A stretch of 64,000 nucleotides of DNA from CBDDEC01 sp965198045. Lineage in GTDB: Bacteria; Chloroflexota; Dehalococcoidia; UBA2979. Both the position numbers and the translations under genes were made by a program. The notes beneath the pieces were generated by a model, which had not been told where the DNA came from, searched no databases, and worked only from the letters and a program-made list of their open reading frames with translations. The first letter of the stretch is position 1; each line of letters opens with the position of its first letter. This document shows positions 41,617-50,728 of this stretch, one piece after another. Where the stretch lies: contig CBDAOL010000006.1 in NCBI GenBank assembly GCA_965198045.1, positions 62,001-126,000 of the forward strand, read 5' to 3'.

Positions 41617-44079
41617 ATGATGCGACAGGACCGCTTCACCGAACAGGCACAACAGGTGCTGCAGAACTCGCAGCAGCTCGTCCGCGAGTCGCGCCACGCC
41701 CAGTGGGATGTCGAGCACGTCTTTCTCGCGCTCGTCACGCTGCGTGAGGGCCTGGCGCGCGAGGTGCTGCCAAAGATCGGCGTAGACGCCGACGCAGTCG
41801 CACGCGCGCTGACGGCACACCTCGAGGCCGCACCGAAGGCGAAGGAAGTCGTGCAGATCTACACGACCCCTCGCATCGTGCGCATGCTCGAATCGGCCAA
41901 CGCCGAGGCGGGCCGGCTGCAGGACGAGTACGTCGGTGTCGAGCACCTCCTGATCGCGATCGCCGATGAGCGCGACGGTGAGACCGCGAAGCTCCTCGCC
42001 GAGTTCAACATCACGAAGGAGAGCATCTACCAGGCGCTGCAGCAGGTGCGCGGCAGCGCGCGCGTCGACTCGCCGACGGCGGAGTCGCGCTACGGCTCGC
42101 TGCTGCGCTACAGCCGCGACCTCACGGAGTTCGCGCGCCAGGGCAAGCTCGACCCGGTGATCGGGCGCGACGTCGAGGTGGCGCGGGTGATGCAGGTGCT
42201 GAACCGCCGCACCAAGAACAACCCCGTCCTCATTGGCGAGGCCGGCGTTGGCAAGACGGCGATCGTCGAGGGCCTGGCGCAGCGCATCGTCGATGACGAT
42301 GTGCCGGAGCGTCTGCGGGAGAAGCGAGTGATGGCCCTCGACATGGGTGCGCTGCTCGCCGGTTCCAAGTTCCGTGGCGAGTTCGAGGAGCGGCTGCAGG
42401 CCGTGATGAACGAGGTGCGGGAGTCGGCAGGCGAGGTCATCCTCTTCGTCGATGAGCTGCACCAGGTCGTCGGCGCCGGGGGCGCCGAGGGCGCCATCGA
42501 CGCGTCGAACATGATGAAGCCGGCGCTCGCCCGCGGCGAGCTCCACGTCATCGGCGCGACCACCCTCGACGAGTACCGCAAGTACATCGAGGAGGACCCG
42601 GCCCTGGAGCGGCGCTTCTCGCCGGTCTATGTCGAGGAGCCGAGCCCGGACGACGCGATCGCGATCCTGCGTGGCATCCGCCCTCGCTACGAGGAGCACC
42701 ACGGCGTGCGCATCACCGACGACGCGCTCGACTCGGCGGTGCACCTCAGCGCGCGCTACGTCACGGAGCGTTACCTGCCGGACAAGGCGATCGACCTGAT
42801 CGACGAGGCCGCGTCGCGGCACGTCATCGAGTCGGAGTCGCTGTCGCCGGAGCTGCGTGACCTCAAGCACCGGCTCGACGACGCCTCGTCGCGCATCGAC
42901 GCCGCGGCGGCTCGCGAGGACTTCGAGGAGGCGGCCGCCATCAAGCAGGACGTGCTCGCCGTCCAGCAGGAGTACGAGCAGCGCCGCAGCGAGTGGCAGG
43001 AGGAGCACGGGCTGACCGAGGAGGTCCAGGAGTCCGACATCGCATCGCTGATCGCGCAGATGACCGGCATTCCCGTCGACAAGATGCTCGAGGGCGAGGC
43101 GGAGAAACTGCTGCACATGGAGGAGGCGCTCCACGAGAGCGTGATCGGCCAGGACCGGGCGATCGAGGCGCTGAGCGACGCCATTCGGCGTGCCCGCAGC
43201 GGCCTGAAGGACCCTCGACGCCCGATCGGCAGCTTCGTCTTCGTCGGTCCCACCGGCGTCGGCAAGACCTACCTGGCGAAGGCGCTGGCGGAGTACCTGT
43301 TCGACGACGCGGACGCGCTGATTCGCCTGGACATGTCGGAGTACCAGGAGCGGCATACGGTGTCGCGGCTGGTGGGCGCGCCGCCGGGGTACGTGGGCTA
43401 TGACAACGCCGGCGAACTGACCGAGGCGGTGCGACGCCGCCCCTATCAGGTGGTGCTCTTCGACGAGATCGAGAAGGCGCACCCCGATGTGTTCAACATG
43501 CTGCTGCAGGTCATGGACGACGGCCGGTTGACGGACGCCCACGGCCGCACGGTCGACTTCCGCAACACGGTGATCGTGCTGACGAGCAACCTCGGCACTG
43601 GCCAGAAGCAGGGAGCGATCGGCTTCACGCGGACGCACAGCGAATCGGAAGCCGACTCGCAGCGCCGCACCATCGAGCAGTCGATGCAGCGGGCGTTCCG
43701 GCCCGAGTTCCTGAACCGGCTCGACGACATCATCGTCTTCGAGCCGCTCACGGAGCCGGAGATCGCGCAGATCACGGACCTCGTCCTCGAGGAGGTGCGC
43801 GAGCGCCTGTCGGAGCGCGAGGTGGAGTTCACGGTCAGCGACGGCGCGCGCAACTGGCTCGCCGCTGAGGGCTACGACCCCGACTTCGGCGCTCGTCCGC
43901 TGCGGCGACTGGTGGAACGTAAGGTCGAGAACCCGCTGGCCAAGCGCATCCTCGCCGGCGAGTTCGAGCCGGGCGACCGCGTCCGCGTGGACGTGGTGGA
44001 CGACGAGCTCACGTTCGACCGCGAAGCGGGCGTCAGGCCCGCGCGCGCCGAGGAGCCGGTCGAGCAGCCGGTGGGGTAG
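41617..44079 (+). CDS. clpC: Clp-family AAA+ unfoldase, ClpC-type
   Basis: 820 residues. Two N-terminal Clp repeats (about 5-145), first AAA module with GEAGVGKTAIVEGLAQRI, a short middle region with a UVR-like segment (AAAREDFEEAAAIKQDVLAV) instead of the long ClpB coiled coil, second AAA module with GPTGVGKTYLAKALAEYL and NRLDDIIVFEPL, and a D2-small domain. The short middle domain argues for ClpC rather than ClpB. Starts at tandem ATGs at 41617/41620 with GAGGGAG upstream. Co-transcribed with dnaJ and hspR, so heat-inducible control by HspR is likely. Confidence 0.93.
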   Translation: MMRQDRFTEQAQQVLQNSQQLVRESRHAQWDVEHVFLALVTLREGLAREVLPKIGVDADAVARALTAHLEAAPKAKEVVQIYTTPRIVRMLESANAEAGRLQDEYVGVEHLLIAIADERDGETAKLLAEFNITKESIYQALQQVRGSARVDSPTAESRYGSLLRYSRDLTEFARQGKLDPVIGRDVEVARVMQVLNRRTKNNPVLIGEAGVGKTAIVEGLAQRIVDDDVPERLREKRVMALDMGALLAGSKFRGEFEERLQAVMNEVRESAGEVILFVDELHQVVGAGGAEGAIDASNMMKPALARGELHVIGATTLDEYRKYIEEDPALERRFSPVYVEEPSPDDAIAILRGIRPRYEEHHGVRITDDALDSAVHLSARYVTERYLPDKAIDLIDEAASRHVIESESLSPELRDLKHRLDDASSRIDAAAAREDFEEAAAIKQDVLAVQQEYEQRRSEWQEEHGLTEEVQESDIASLIAQMTGIPVDKMLEGEAEKLLHMEEALHESVIGQDRAIEALSDAIRRARSGLKDPRRPIGSFVFVGPTGVGKTYLAKALAEYLFDDADALIRLDMSEYQERHTVSRLVGAPPGYVGYDNAGELTEAVRRRPYQVVLFDEIEKAHPDVFNMLLQVMDDGRLTDAHGRTVDFRNTVIVLTSNLGTGQKQGAIGFTRTHSESEADSQRRTIEQSMQRAFRPEFLNRLDDIIVFEPLTEPEIAQITDLVLEEVRERLSEREVEFTVSDGARNWLAAEGYDPDFGARPLRRLVERKVENPLAKRILAGEFEPGDRVRVDVVDDELTFDREAGVRPARAEEPVEQPVG

Positions 44080-44100
44080 CGGGCGCTACCCGGCTGCTCG
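44061..44100. terminator. Large inverted repeat at the convergent clpC/VOC ends
   Basis: CGAGCAGCCG (44061-44070) pairs with CGGCTGCTCG (44091-44100) and, inside, GGTAGC (44075-44080) with GCTACC (44085-44090). The clpC stop codon lies in the stem, and the stop of the opposite gene begins at the next base. There is no T-run, but the stem is strong enough to act as a two-way 3' end. Confidence 0.65.
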
Positions 44101-44538
44101 TCACCGCGCTGCCCGTCGCTCGGCGAGGCCGATGAGGTTGTCTTCCGGGTCGCGGAAGAAGGCGAGCCACTCCTCGATGCCCGGAGCGCCGAACGTCCCG
44201 GCGGCGTCGGTGAAGACGACGTGCGGTTCGCCCTCGATGGTGACGCCGCGCGAGCGAACGGCCTCGGTCGCCGCGTCGATGTCATCGACGCGGAAGTAGA
44301 GCACCGAGTTCTCGCGCGGGGAGACGCCGTCGTCGTCGCCCTCGATCGCCGACGAGACGTAGAGGCGCGTGCCGTCGCCGAGGTCGAAGAACGCCATGCC
44401 CGGCGGGTCGAACGTCGCGATCAAGGAGGCGCCGAGGGTGTCGCGGTAGAAGGCGACCGCCGCGTCGAGATCACGCACTGCCAGCAGCACCTGGTGGAGC
44501 GGTCCGATGTGGAGTTCCTGGTTCGAATCGGCGGTCAC
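44101..44538 (-). CDS. VOC-family (glyoxalase-like) protein
   Basis: 145 residues. LHQVLLAVRDLDAAVAFYRD, then GDGTRLYVSS, VLYFRVDDIDAATEAVRSRG, and EEWLAFFRDPEDNLIGLAER. The first His and the C-terminal region fit a metal-binding VOC fold; the last metal position reads Leu-Ala-Glu. Divergent from a marR-type gene with a palindromic operator between them, so its expression probably depends on that regulator and on a small-molecule signal. Confidence 0.85.
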   Translation of the reverse strand: MTADSNQELHIGPLHQVLLAVRDLDAAVAFYRDTLGASLIATFDPPGMAFFDLGDGTRLYVSSAIEGDDDGVSPRENSVLYFRVDDIDAATEAVRSRGVTIEGEPHVVFTDAAGTFGAPGIEEWLAFFRDPEDNLIGLAERRAAR

Positions 44539-44562
44539 GGTGGCCCTCCCCTTGGGGTGGGG

Positions 44563-44593
44563 TTGTCGATAGTTAGTTTCACGTGCTAACTAT
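44563..44593. promoter_or_regulatory. MarR operator overlapping divergent promoters
   Basis: ATAGTTAG (44569-44576) and CTAACTAT (44586-44593) form an 8-bp inverted repeat around TTTCACGTG. It overlaps a plus-strand promoter, TTGTCG (44563-44568), 18 bases, TAACTA (44587-44592). Its size and place fit a MarR dimer site controlling both the marR gene and the divergent VOC gene. Confidence 0.65.
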
Positions 44594-44600
44594 ATGCATC

Positions 44601-45044
44601 ATGTCAAGCCCCGAAGCCACCAGGCTGGAGACGCTCGCACGCGAGCTCAACTCCGTGGCGATCCACCTCGTGCGGCGGCTGCGGGTCAGCGACGAGGCGC
44701 TCGGCGTCAGTTCCCCGCGGCTCTCCGCGCTGTCCGTGCTGGTCTTCGGCGGCCCCTGCACCCTCGGGGAGCTGGCGGCCGCCGAGCAGGTCACGGCGCC
44801 GACGATGTCGCGCACGGTCGCAGCGCTCGAGGGGGACGGCCTCGTTGAACGCAGCGCCCACCCCGCGGACGGACGGGCGGTGCGCCTCGACGCGACGCGT
44901 CGAGGGCGGCGGCTGATGCATCGCGGCGGTGCGCTGCGCGAAGAGCGGCTCGTGCGCGAGCTGGCCGGGCGCGGCGAACGCGAACTGCGCGCCCTCGAAC
45001 GGGCGGCCGCGATCCTGCGCGAGCTCGAGGCGTCCGCGGACTGA
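44601..45044 (+). CDS. MarR-family transcriptional regulator
   Basis: 147 residues. Winged helix: LSVLVFGGPCTLGELAAAEQ, VTAPTMSRTVAALEGDGLVE, RSAHPADGRAVRL, then C-terminal dimerisation helices. I chose the ATG at 44601; a GTG at 44583 lies inside the operator. No ribosome-binding site precedes the ATG, so the transcript may be leaderless. It ends base-to-base against the convergent MFS gene. Confidence 0.88.
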   Translation: MSSPEATRLETLARELNSVAIHLVRRLRVSDEALGVSSPRLSALSVLVFGGPCTLGELAAAEQVTAPTMSRTVAALEGDGLVERSAHPADGRAVRLDATRRGRRLMHRGGALREERLVRELAGRGERELRALERAAAILRELEASAD

Positions 45045-46316
45045 CTACTTGCCGGCGCCACCACCGGCGGCGACATCGGCCATCGCGGCGGGTGGCCCGC
45101 CCTCACGCGCGTCGGCGCGCAGCCAGAGCACGTACATCGCGCCGCTGGTGACGGCGACCGACGCGGCGCTGACGCCGAAGGCCAGGCGCAGGTCGACATC
45201 CGCGATCAGCCCTGCGGCTGTTGCGGCGATGGCGAAGGTGACCGATTCGCCCAGCGGCGAGAAGGAGAGCACGGTCGCGCGAATGCTCGAGTCGGTGCGG
45301 TCGTTGATGTACGCGCGCGTCGCCGGAAAGATCGAGACCAACAGCGGCGCGGTCAGCACGAGCCCGGCGAACGCCCAGATCGAGTCCACGACGGCGAGCA
45401 CGCCGACCCCCACCACCGCAGCAACGAGCGCCCAGCCGAGGTGCGCCCGTAGCCCCAGCGCCTCGTCGATGCGGTGTGCGAGGTACGAGCCCGCGCTTGA
45501 CGACAGGCGGTGCGGGATCAGCAGGATGCCGAACCAGACAATCGGGACGCCGTGTGAGCTTAAGAACGGCTGGAGCAGCAGGAAGCCCGAAATGAAGACG
45601 GTGCTGATCGTGACCTCGAAGAGGATGATGTAGCGCACCGGCGGGTGGTCGCGGAGCGCACGCACGGCGTCCTTCAGCGTCTCGGTGTAGCTGATGCCGC
45701 CTCCCCTCTCGCCGCGCCGGGGCTCCTGCATCGGGAGCAGGACCGCCAGCGCGAAGACGTACGGGATCACGCCGATCAGCACCGCCACTTGCAGGTCGAT
45801 CACGCCGGCGACCACGCCGCCGGCCGCGACGCCGAAGAGGCCGGTGACGCCAGCGATGGCACCGATGCGGCCGCTGACGCGCGTGAAGTCGTCCGTCTCA
45901 TCGACCTCGGCGAGCGTGTCGAAGAGAAAGGCCTCGGTGTTTCGGCTGCGGAAGGCGCCACCGCCGGCCCACAGGATGTAGGAGCCGAGGAGCAAGACGA
46001 AGCTGCCGGCAAACGCGAAGAGGAAGATCCCGAGGCCCTCGATGACTGCGCCGACGATGAACGTGAGCTTGCGGCCGAAGCGGTCCGCAAAGGCTCCGGT
46101 CGGGATCTCGGTGACGACCTTGATGCCCCAGAAGACGCCTTCCATGACGCCGACCTGGGTCAGCGTGAGGTCGCGGAAGTCCGTCAGATAGACGACCCAG
46201 ATCGCCAGGAAGGGCACCAGCCCCGCGAAGACCTCGTACGCCGTGAGCAGACGGACGTTGCGGCGCGCGATCGGAGCGCGGTTCTCGGCCTGCGGAGTGG
46301 TGGTCACGGTCGTCAC
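45045..46316 (-). CDS. MFS transporter
   Basis: 423 residues with about 12 membrane helices. MFS signs are the loop 2-3 motif GAFADRFGRKLTFI and the matching fold in the second half. It resembles drug- or metabolite-efflux MFS proteins, but no substrate can be given. Starts with GTG at 46316. Convergent with the marR-type gene with no gap between them. Confidence 0.85.
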   Translation of the reverse strand: MTTVTTTPQAENRAPIARRNVRLLTAYEVFAGLVPFLAIWVVYLTDFRDLTLTQVGVMEGVFWGIKVVTEIPTGAFADRFGRKLTFIVGAVIEGLGIFLFAFAGSFVLLLGSYILWAGGGAFRSRNTEAFLFDTLAEVDETDDFTRVSGRIGAIAGVTGLFGVAAGGVVAGVIDLQVAVLIGVIPYVFALAVLLPMQEPRRGERGGGISYTETLKDAVRALRDHPPVRYIILFEVTISTVFISGFLLLQPFLSSHGVPIVWFGILLIPHRLSSSAGSYLAHRIDEALGLRAHLGWALVAAVVGVGVLAVVDSIWAFAGLVLTAPLLVSIFPATRAYINDRTDSSIRATVLSFSPLGESVTFAIAATAAGLIADVDLRLAFGVSAASVAVTSGAMYVLWLRADAREGGPPAAMADVAAGGGAGK

Positions 46317-46382
46317 AGCCTACGCGCCCACGGCCGTTCAGAAGTCCGCCCTTCGTCCGTAGCGCAGAGCGCACCGCCTTCC

Positions 46383-46388
46383 GATAAT
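46383..46388 (+). promoter_or_regulatory. -10 box upstream of the dsbA-like gene
   Basis: GATAAT about 38 bases before the GTG start of the thioredoxin-like gene, in the gap to the divergent MFS gene. Confidence 0.4.
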
Positions 46389-46425
46389 GATGGCAGCCGA
46401 CGCGAATCAATCACCGGAGGGCACG

Positions 46426-47196
46426 GTGGGCAGGAACCGACGACGACGCAGCTCGCGGCGACGCCGTAGCGAGGACGAAGAGCAGCAGCCCGCGCAGCCG
46501 CGGAGCGCCCGATGGCGTCAGACGATCGAGTCGTTCGGTGGCTTCACAGTCATTGGCACGCTCGCGGCCGTGGTCGTCGCGCTCGGGTTCCTGGTCTTCT
46601 TCAACCTCCCCGGCTCGGAGGATCCGAACGACGAGCCCTACGTGCCGACCGAACGCACGACGGTGTCCGGCCGCATCGACGGCAACCCCGCGGCCCCCGT
46701 CCGCATCATCGAGTTCTCCGACTTCCAGTGCCCGTTCTGCGGGCGCTTCACGACGGAGACGGCGCCGCTGATCCTCGCCGAGTTCGTCGAGGCCGGGCAG
46801 GCCTCCATCGAGTACCGGCACTTCGCGTTCCTCGGTCCGGAGTCGCTCGCCTCGGCCGCAGCGGCCGAGTGTGCGCTCGACCAGGGTCGCTTCTGGGACT
46901 ACCACGACCTGCTCTTCCTCCGGCAGAGCGGTGAGAACCGCGGCACGTTCTCGGACGGCAACCTCAAGAGCTTCGCCCGCGAGCTGGCGGACGCGTTCCC
47001 GGACTTCGACGTCGACGCGTTCGATCGCTGCTTCGACTCCGGCCAGAAGGAGCAATCGGTGCTCGACCAGACCGCCGAGGCACGTGACCTGGGCATCCAG
47101 TCGACACCGTCGTTCTTCATCAACGGTCAGTTCCTGAGCGGTGCTCAGCCGATCGAGAACTTCCGCCAGGTGATCAACGCGGCGCTGGCCGAGTAG
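46426..47196 (+). CDS. Membrane-anchored DsbA-like thiol oxidoreductase
   Basis: 256 residues: a very basic N-terminus (RNRRRRSSRRRRS), one membrane helix (about 38-60), then a thioredoxin fold with an inserted helical domain. Active site FSDFQCPFCGRF gives the CPFC motif, and GIQSTPSFFINGQFL has the cis-Pro. It should form disulfides in exported proteins. The partner VKOR gene 57 bases downstream can reoxidise it with quinone. The GTG at 46426 has a perfect GGAGG five bases upstream and is preferred over the ATGs at 46387/46390. Confidence 0.88.
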   Translation: MGRNRRRRSSRRRRSEDEEQQPAQPRSARWRQTIESFGGFTVIGTLAAVVVALGFLVFFNLPGSEDPNDEPYVPTERTTVSGRIDGNPAAPVRIIEFSDFQCPFCGRFTTETAPLILAEFVEAGQASIEYRHFAFLGPESLASAAAAECALDQGRFWDYHDLLFLRQSGENRGTFSDGNLKSFARELADAFPDFDVDAFDRCFDSGQKEQSVLDQTAEARDLGIQSTPSFFINGQFLSGAQPIENFRQVINAALAE

Positions 47197-47253
47197 CCAC
47201 CCCTCGAGGGTGTATCGAAGCGGGCCACCCCCCGCTGCGAGACGGGATCGAGG

Positions 47254-47730
47254 ATGCGGGCGGCGCTGAACAGGCAGAACCTGCTGCTACTGCTGACGGT
47301 CGCGGGCGTCGGCATCGCCGCCTACCTCAGCTGGGTCGCGCTCGACGGCGAGAGCGAGGCGTTCTGCTCGGGCGTGGGCGACTGCCACACCGTTCAATCG
47401 TCCGAGTACTCCGAGATCGCCGGCATCCCGATCGCGCTCCTCGGGTTGGGGATGTACATCGCTATCGCGACGCTCGTGATCGGACGCCGCGGCGGACCTC
47501 AAGCCGTGCGAGCGCTCCCCCTGTTGCCGATCTGGACCTTCGCCCTGGCGGCGGCCGGGACGCTCTACTCGGTCTACCTGACGTACCTCGAGTTGTTCGT
47601 GATCGACGCCATCTGCATCTGGTGTGTCGGCTCCGCGCTGGTCGTGACCGCGATCGCTGTGGTCTGCGCCCCTGACTTCCTCGAGGCACGGCGCGAGATC
47701 GCTGGCCGCTCGCGGGGCTCGACCGTATGA
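47254..47730 (+). CDS. VKOR-family disulfide-forming membrane protein
   Basis: 158 residues with four membrane helices. The loop Cys pair is in SEAFCSGVGDCHTVQSSEYS, and the active-site CXXC in DAICIWCVGSALVV. Bacterial VKOR replaces DsbB and passes electrons from a DsbA-like protein to quinone. Here the DsbA-like gene is directly upstream, so the two form a complete oxidative folding pair. Confidence 0.93.
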   Translation: MRAALNRQNLLLLLTVAGVGIAAYLSWVALDGESEAFCSGVGDCHTVQSSEYSEIAGIPIALLGLGMYIAIATLVIGRRGGPQAVRALPLLPIWTFALAAAGTLYSVYLTYLELFVIDAICIWCVGSALVVTAIAVVCAPDFLEARREIAGRSRGSTV

Positions 47731-47770
47731 TCGCGACGCCGCGAGGCGGCCCGAGCACGACGGAGTGACC

Positions 47771-48094
47771 ATGACGAGCGAGATGGCAGAGCAGACGACC
47801 GAACTAGCGATCGGTTTCGAGGATCTGTTCGTGCTCTCGACCGGCGGCGTGGACGCTTTCGTCCTGAACTGGAACGAAGCGGAGGACCCGCCGCCCTTCT
47901 ACGTCGATGTCGGCGACCGTCGCTTCGCGCTCACCGCCAACACCTACCTCGTGAACGGCCACGGCGCGCAGCTGCCGGAGTACCTGACCGCCGAGGAGGC
48001 GGAGGGCCGCCTCACCCTCCTCGTCGAGCGCGACGACCGCTACCTCGTCTACAGCCACGACCCGAACGCCCCGGACGACGACGAGGACGAATAG
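47771..48094 (+). CDS. Small acidic conserved hypothetical protein
   Basis: 107 residues that I do not recognise. A compact beta-rich core (VLNWNEAEDPPPFYVDVGDR, then RFALTANTYLVNGHG) leads to an acidic tail, PDDDEDE. No signal peptide or membrane helix. The ATG at 47771 has GGAG upstream. It lies 40 bases after the VKOR gene on the same strand, but a functional link is not evident. Confidence 0.65.
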   Translation: MTSEMAEQTTELAIGFEDLFVLSTGGVDAFVLNWNEAEDPPPFYVDVGDRRFALTANTYLVNGHGAQLPEYLTAEEAEGRLTLLVERDDRYLVYSHDPNAPDDDEDE

Positions 48095-48214
48095 ACCTCA
48101 GGCGCTCTACCGCTGGCCCGCCTGCCTCGTTCAGCGCGCCGTGTGGTACGACCCAGTGCCCATTGAACTCGTTCGTGACGTCTGTCACAATGCAACTGCA
48201 CAGAGAGCCGCCGT

Positions 48215-48829
48215 GTGGCGAAGCTCAACCCTGCCCTCTCCTCCTGGCAAGACGAGCTACGGCGTAGCCGCGACGTTCTAGACACGCGCGAGGGCGCTGC
48301 GACCCCCGCTTCGGCGGCACTCTCGCGCCGCGCGTTCATCCGACGCAGCTTCTGGACCGGCATCGGCGTGACCCTGGGCGGCGCGCTCGCCTCCGCGGTC
48401 GGCTTCCTCTATCCACGCAACGTCAGCGGGTTTGGTGGGCCGGTTGCCGCCGGGCACACCGAGGACTATCCGAGCGGCGGGGACCCGCAGAACGTGGGGG
48501 CTGGCTTCTTCTGGATGGTCAACCTCGACCCCGCGGACGAACGGGCCGGCGGGGGCGAGGGGTTGCTCGCGCTCTGGCAACGCTGCCCGCATCTCGGCTG
48601 CGCGATCCCGTGGCTGCCGCGCTTCAACTTCGAGGGGCGGAGCGGCTGGTTCCGCTGCCCGTGCCACCGCTCGACTTACACGCGCGCCGGCGTCCGCGTC
48701 TTCGGCCCAGCGCCCCGCTCGATGGACACGATGCTCGTCGAGGTGGATGCAAACGGGCTGATCACCGTCCAGACGGGCGAGATCGCACGCGGCGGTCCCG
48801 ACAACCCGACGCGCGCCCTCCCGGTCTGA
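48215..48829 (+). CDS. Rieske [2Fe-2S] protein with Tat signal
   Basis: 204 residues. SRRAFIRRSFWTGIGVTLGG (about 37-56) is a twin-arginine signal/anchor. The Rieske cluster motifs are CPHLGC and CPCHRS, giving two Cys and two His, separated by an insertion (AIPWLPRFNFEGRSGWFR). It ends GPAPRSMDTMLVEVD, typical of cytochrome bc/b6f-type Rieske proteins. It would carry electrons on the outer face of the membrane. No cytochrome b gene is next to it, so its complex must be encoded elsewhere. GTG start. Confidence 0.9.
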   Translation: MAKLNPALSSWQDELRRSRDVLDTREGAATPASAALSRRAFIRRSFWTGIGVTLGGALASAVGFLYPRNVSGFGGPVAAGHTEDYPSGGDPQNVGAGFFWMVNLDPADERAGGGEGLLALWQRCPHLGCAIPWLPRFNFEGRSGWFRCPCHRSTYTRAGVRVFGPAPRSMDTMLVEVDANGLITVQTGEIARGGPDNPTRALPV

Positions 48830-48929
48830 GCCCGGCCCCAGGCGCCCGCTCGTGACGCGTCGCACCAGCGGTGGGTGGCCTCTCGTCTACCCTGCCTGCC
48901 AGCGACGGGCGAGGCGAGGAGGGCTGCCG

Positions 48930-49620
48930 ATGTCGGTCATCACGCTGACGGGTCACCTGGGCTCCATGGGCACCATCGCCGTGCGCGTCGCGCGTGAGAT
49001 GGAGTTCGACCTGGCCGATCGCGAGTTGATGATGGAGGCCGCTGCGGCCCTCGGTTGGTCGGAGGAGGATGTCGAGGCGTTCGACGAGCGCACGAGTGGC
49101 CTCGGAGGGCGGCTCACGCAGCTGCTGCGGGGTTCATCGAGCGCGCGGGGCGCGCCAACGTCGACCCGATGATGACGTCGGTCGGCCTCGAACTGGTCCT
49201 CGGGCGGACCTATGGCACACGGCCGGGCCGGACATGCAGGCCGATGACGAGCGCTACATCGACACGCTGAGCGAGCTGATCATGGCCTTCGCCGAACGAG
49301 GCAACATCGTCATCGTGGGGCGTGGCGCGCAGGCCCTGCTGCACGAACGCGAGGACACGTTGCACGTGCGCATCGCCTGCGCGCAGGAGGAGCGTATCCG
49401 CCGCATCGCCGAACGCGACGCCATGACCCTCGAGGATGCGAGCGACCGCGTGAAGGACTCCGACCACCAGCGCGAGGCGTGGCACGCCAAGTACTTCGAC
49501 ATCGACTACCGCGAGCCGTACCACTACCACCTCGTCGTCAACTCCGGTCGCCTCTCCGACCCGCTGGCCTCCGAGCTGATCGTGGAGGCCGCCCGACGCC
49601 GGGAGCCACGTCCCGGCTGA
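48930..49620 (+). pseudogene. Cytidylate kinase-like gene with two frameshifts
   Basis: From the ATG at 48930 (GAGGAGG upstream) the frame reads MSVITLTGHLGSMGTIAVRV up to LGGRLTQLLR. A shift at the GGGG run near 49130 moves it to GFIERAGRANVDPMMTSVGL. A second shift near 49200-49210 gives DLWHTAGPDMQADDERYIDT and then ERGNIVIVGRGAQALLHERE to the TGA at 49620. Joined, this is a full cytidylate-kinase-like P-loop protein of about 230 residues. Both shifts lie in G-rich runs, so sequencing error is as likely as decay. Confidence 0.75.
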
Positions 49621-49668
49621 TCGTGCAACGAAGTCGCGCCTTCGATTGCGCGACAGGACACAAGAGGT

Positions 49669-49747
49669 TGTCAGATACCTGACAGCCGTGTTTGAACTCA
49701 CCTCGTAGCTTCTGCTACCAGATACGTCCGTGATCTAGATGGATCAC
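49669..49747. repeat. Two short inverted repeats upstream of the next gene
   Basis: TGTCAG-ATAC-CTGACA (49669-49684) and GTGATC-N6-GATCAC (49730-49747) lie in the 175-base gap before the gene at 49796. Both have the form of dimer binding sites. No adjacent regulator is obvious. Confidence 0.4.
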
Positions 49748-49795
49748 ACGAGTTCGCTCGTTTACTAACGTAGCGATGGAAATGGACCACGATCG

Positions 49796-50131
49796 ATGCC
49801 AGTCGACATCACGACCTACGAGCTGCGCGACGGCACCGGCCAACGAGCCGCCTCCGAGGCCGCCGTGCGCTACTGCCAGGCGTCCGAGGCCCTCGGCTAT
49901 GACCGCGCACGGTACTACTGGGAACACGGCAGCCGCCTTGTCATCATCTCCGAGTCCGAAGACGCGCGGACGTTCGCGGATGTTGTGACCGGCGAAATCG
50001 ACCGCGAGCGCGCGACCGCCGGCTTTGCCCTGGAGGGCTTCGCCCGCTGGGTGGAGACGCGCCGCCTGATCGACGACTCCCAGGGCAAGAGCAACACGAG
50101 GATCGCGTTCGGATCCGAGGAGAAAGCCTAG
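49796..50131 (+). CDS. Small hypothetical protein
   Basis: 111 residues, soluble, no signal peptide, not recognised. The core includes AVRYCQASEALGYDRARYYW and HGSRLVIISESEDARTFADV, with a mixed alpha/beta pattern and a basic C-terminus. ATG at 49796. The gap upstream contains two inverted repeats, so it may be regulated. Convergent with rimI. Confidence 0.6.
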   Translation: MPVDITTYELRDGTGQRAASEAAVRYCQASEALGYDRARYYWEHGSRLVIISESEDARTFADVVTGEIDRERATAGFALEGFARWVETRRLIDDSQGKSNTRIAFGSEEKA

Positions 50132-50162
50132 CCGTCGACCGATGGCGCGGAGCGTCGAGGGG

Positions 50163-50693
50163 TTAGCCGCCCTCGACCTCCCGTCGGCGGGCGGCGAGCG
50201 TTGCGCGCATCTCCGGGTCGGCGAGGTCGCGCGTCAGCATGACCGCTGCGTCTTCGCCGTTGTCCTGGTAGTAGCCGCGGCGGGTGCCGACTCGCTCGAG
50301 TCCGAAGCGGGCGTAGAGCGCGAGGGCGCGCTCGTTCGACGCGCGCACCTCGAGGGCGATCGTGGAGAGTTCGGCACGCTCGGCCCGGCCGAAGACTTCC
50401 AGCAAGAGCCGGGTGCCGACGCCCCGCCCCTGCTGGTCGGGGAGCACGCCGATGGTGACGAGGTGGAGCTGTTCCGGCATGTACCAGACGCCGGCGTAGC
50501 CGAGCACCTGCTCCGGTACGCCGGGCAGCACCGCAAGGAAGTAGTCGGCGAACCCGTTGCGCAGTTCCGTCTCGAAGGTGCGAGCGGGCCAGGCATCCTC
50601 GAACGCCGCGCGTTCGATACGGCGCACCGCTCGGATGTCACGTGCGGTCATCGTGCGGAAGGACAGCGCCAGCGTCGAGGGGTCGGCGGCCAT
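50163..50693 (-). CDS. rimI: RimI-type GNAT acetyltransferase
   Basis: 176 residues. GNAT fold: FRTMTARDIRAVRRIERAAF, LGYAGVWYMPEQLHLVTIGV, the acetyl-CoA loop PDQQGRGVGTRLLLEVF, and EVRASNERALALYARFGLE, then RRGYYQDNGEDAAVML. This is the pattern of RimI, which acetylates the N-terminus of ribosomal protein S18 or other proteins. Other RimI-like substrates are possible. Confidence 0.85.
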   Translation of the reverse strand: MAADPSTLALSFRTMTARDIRAVRRIERAAFEDAWPARTFETELRNGFADYFLAVLPGVPEQVLGYAGVWYMPEQLHLVTIGVLPDQQGRGVGTRLLLEVFGRAERAELSTIALEVRASNERALALYARFGLERVGTRRGYYQDNGEDAAVMLTRDLADPEMRATLAARRREVEGG

Positions 50694-50728
50694 GGATCGA
50701 GTGTAGACCGGCGCGGCGACGGTCGCGC

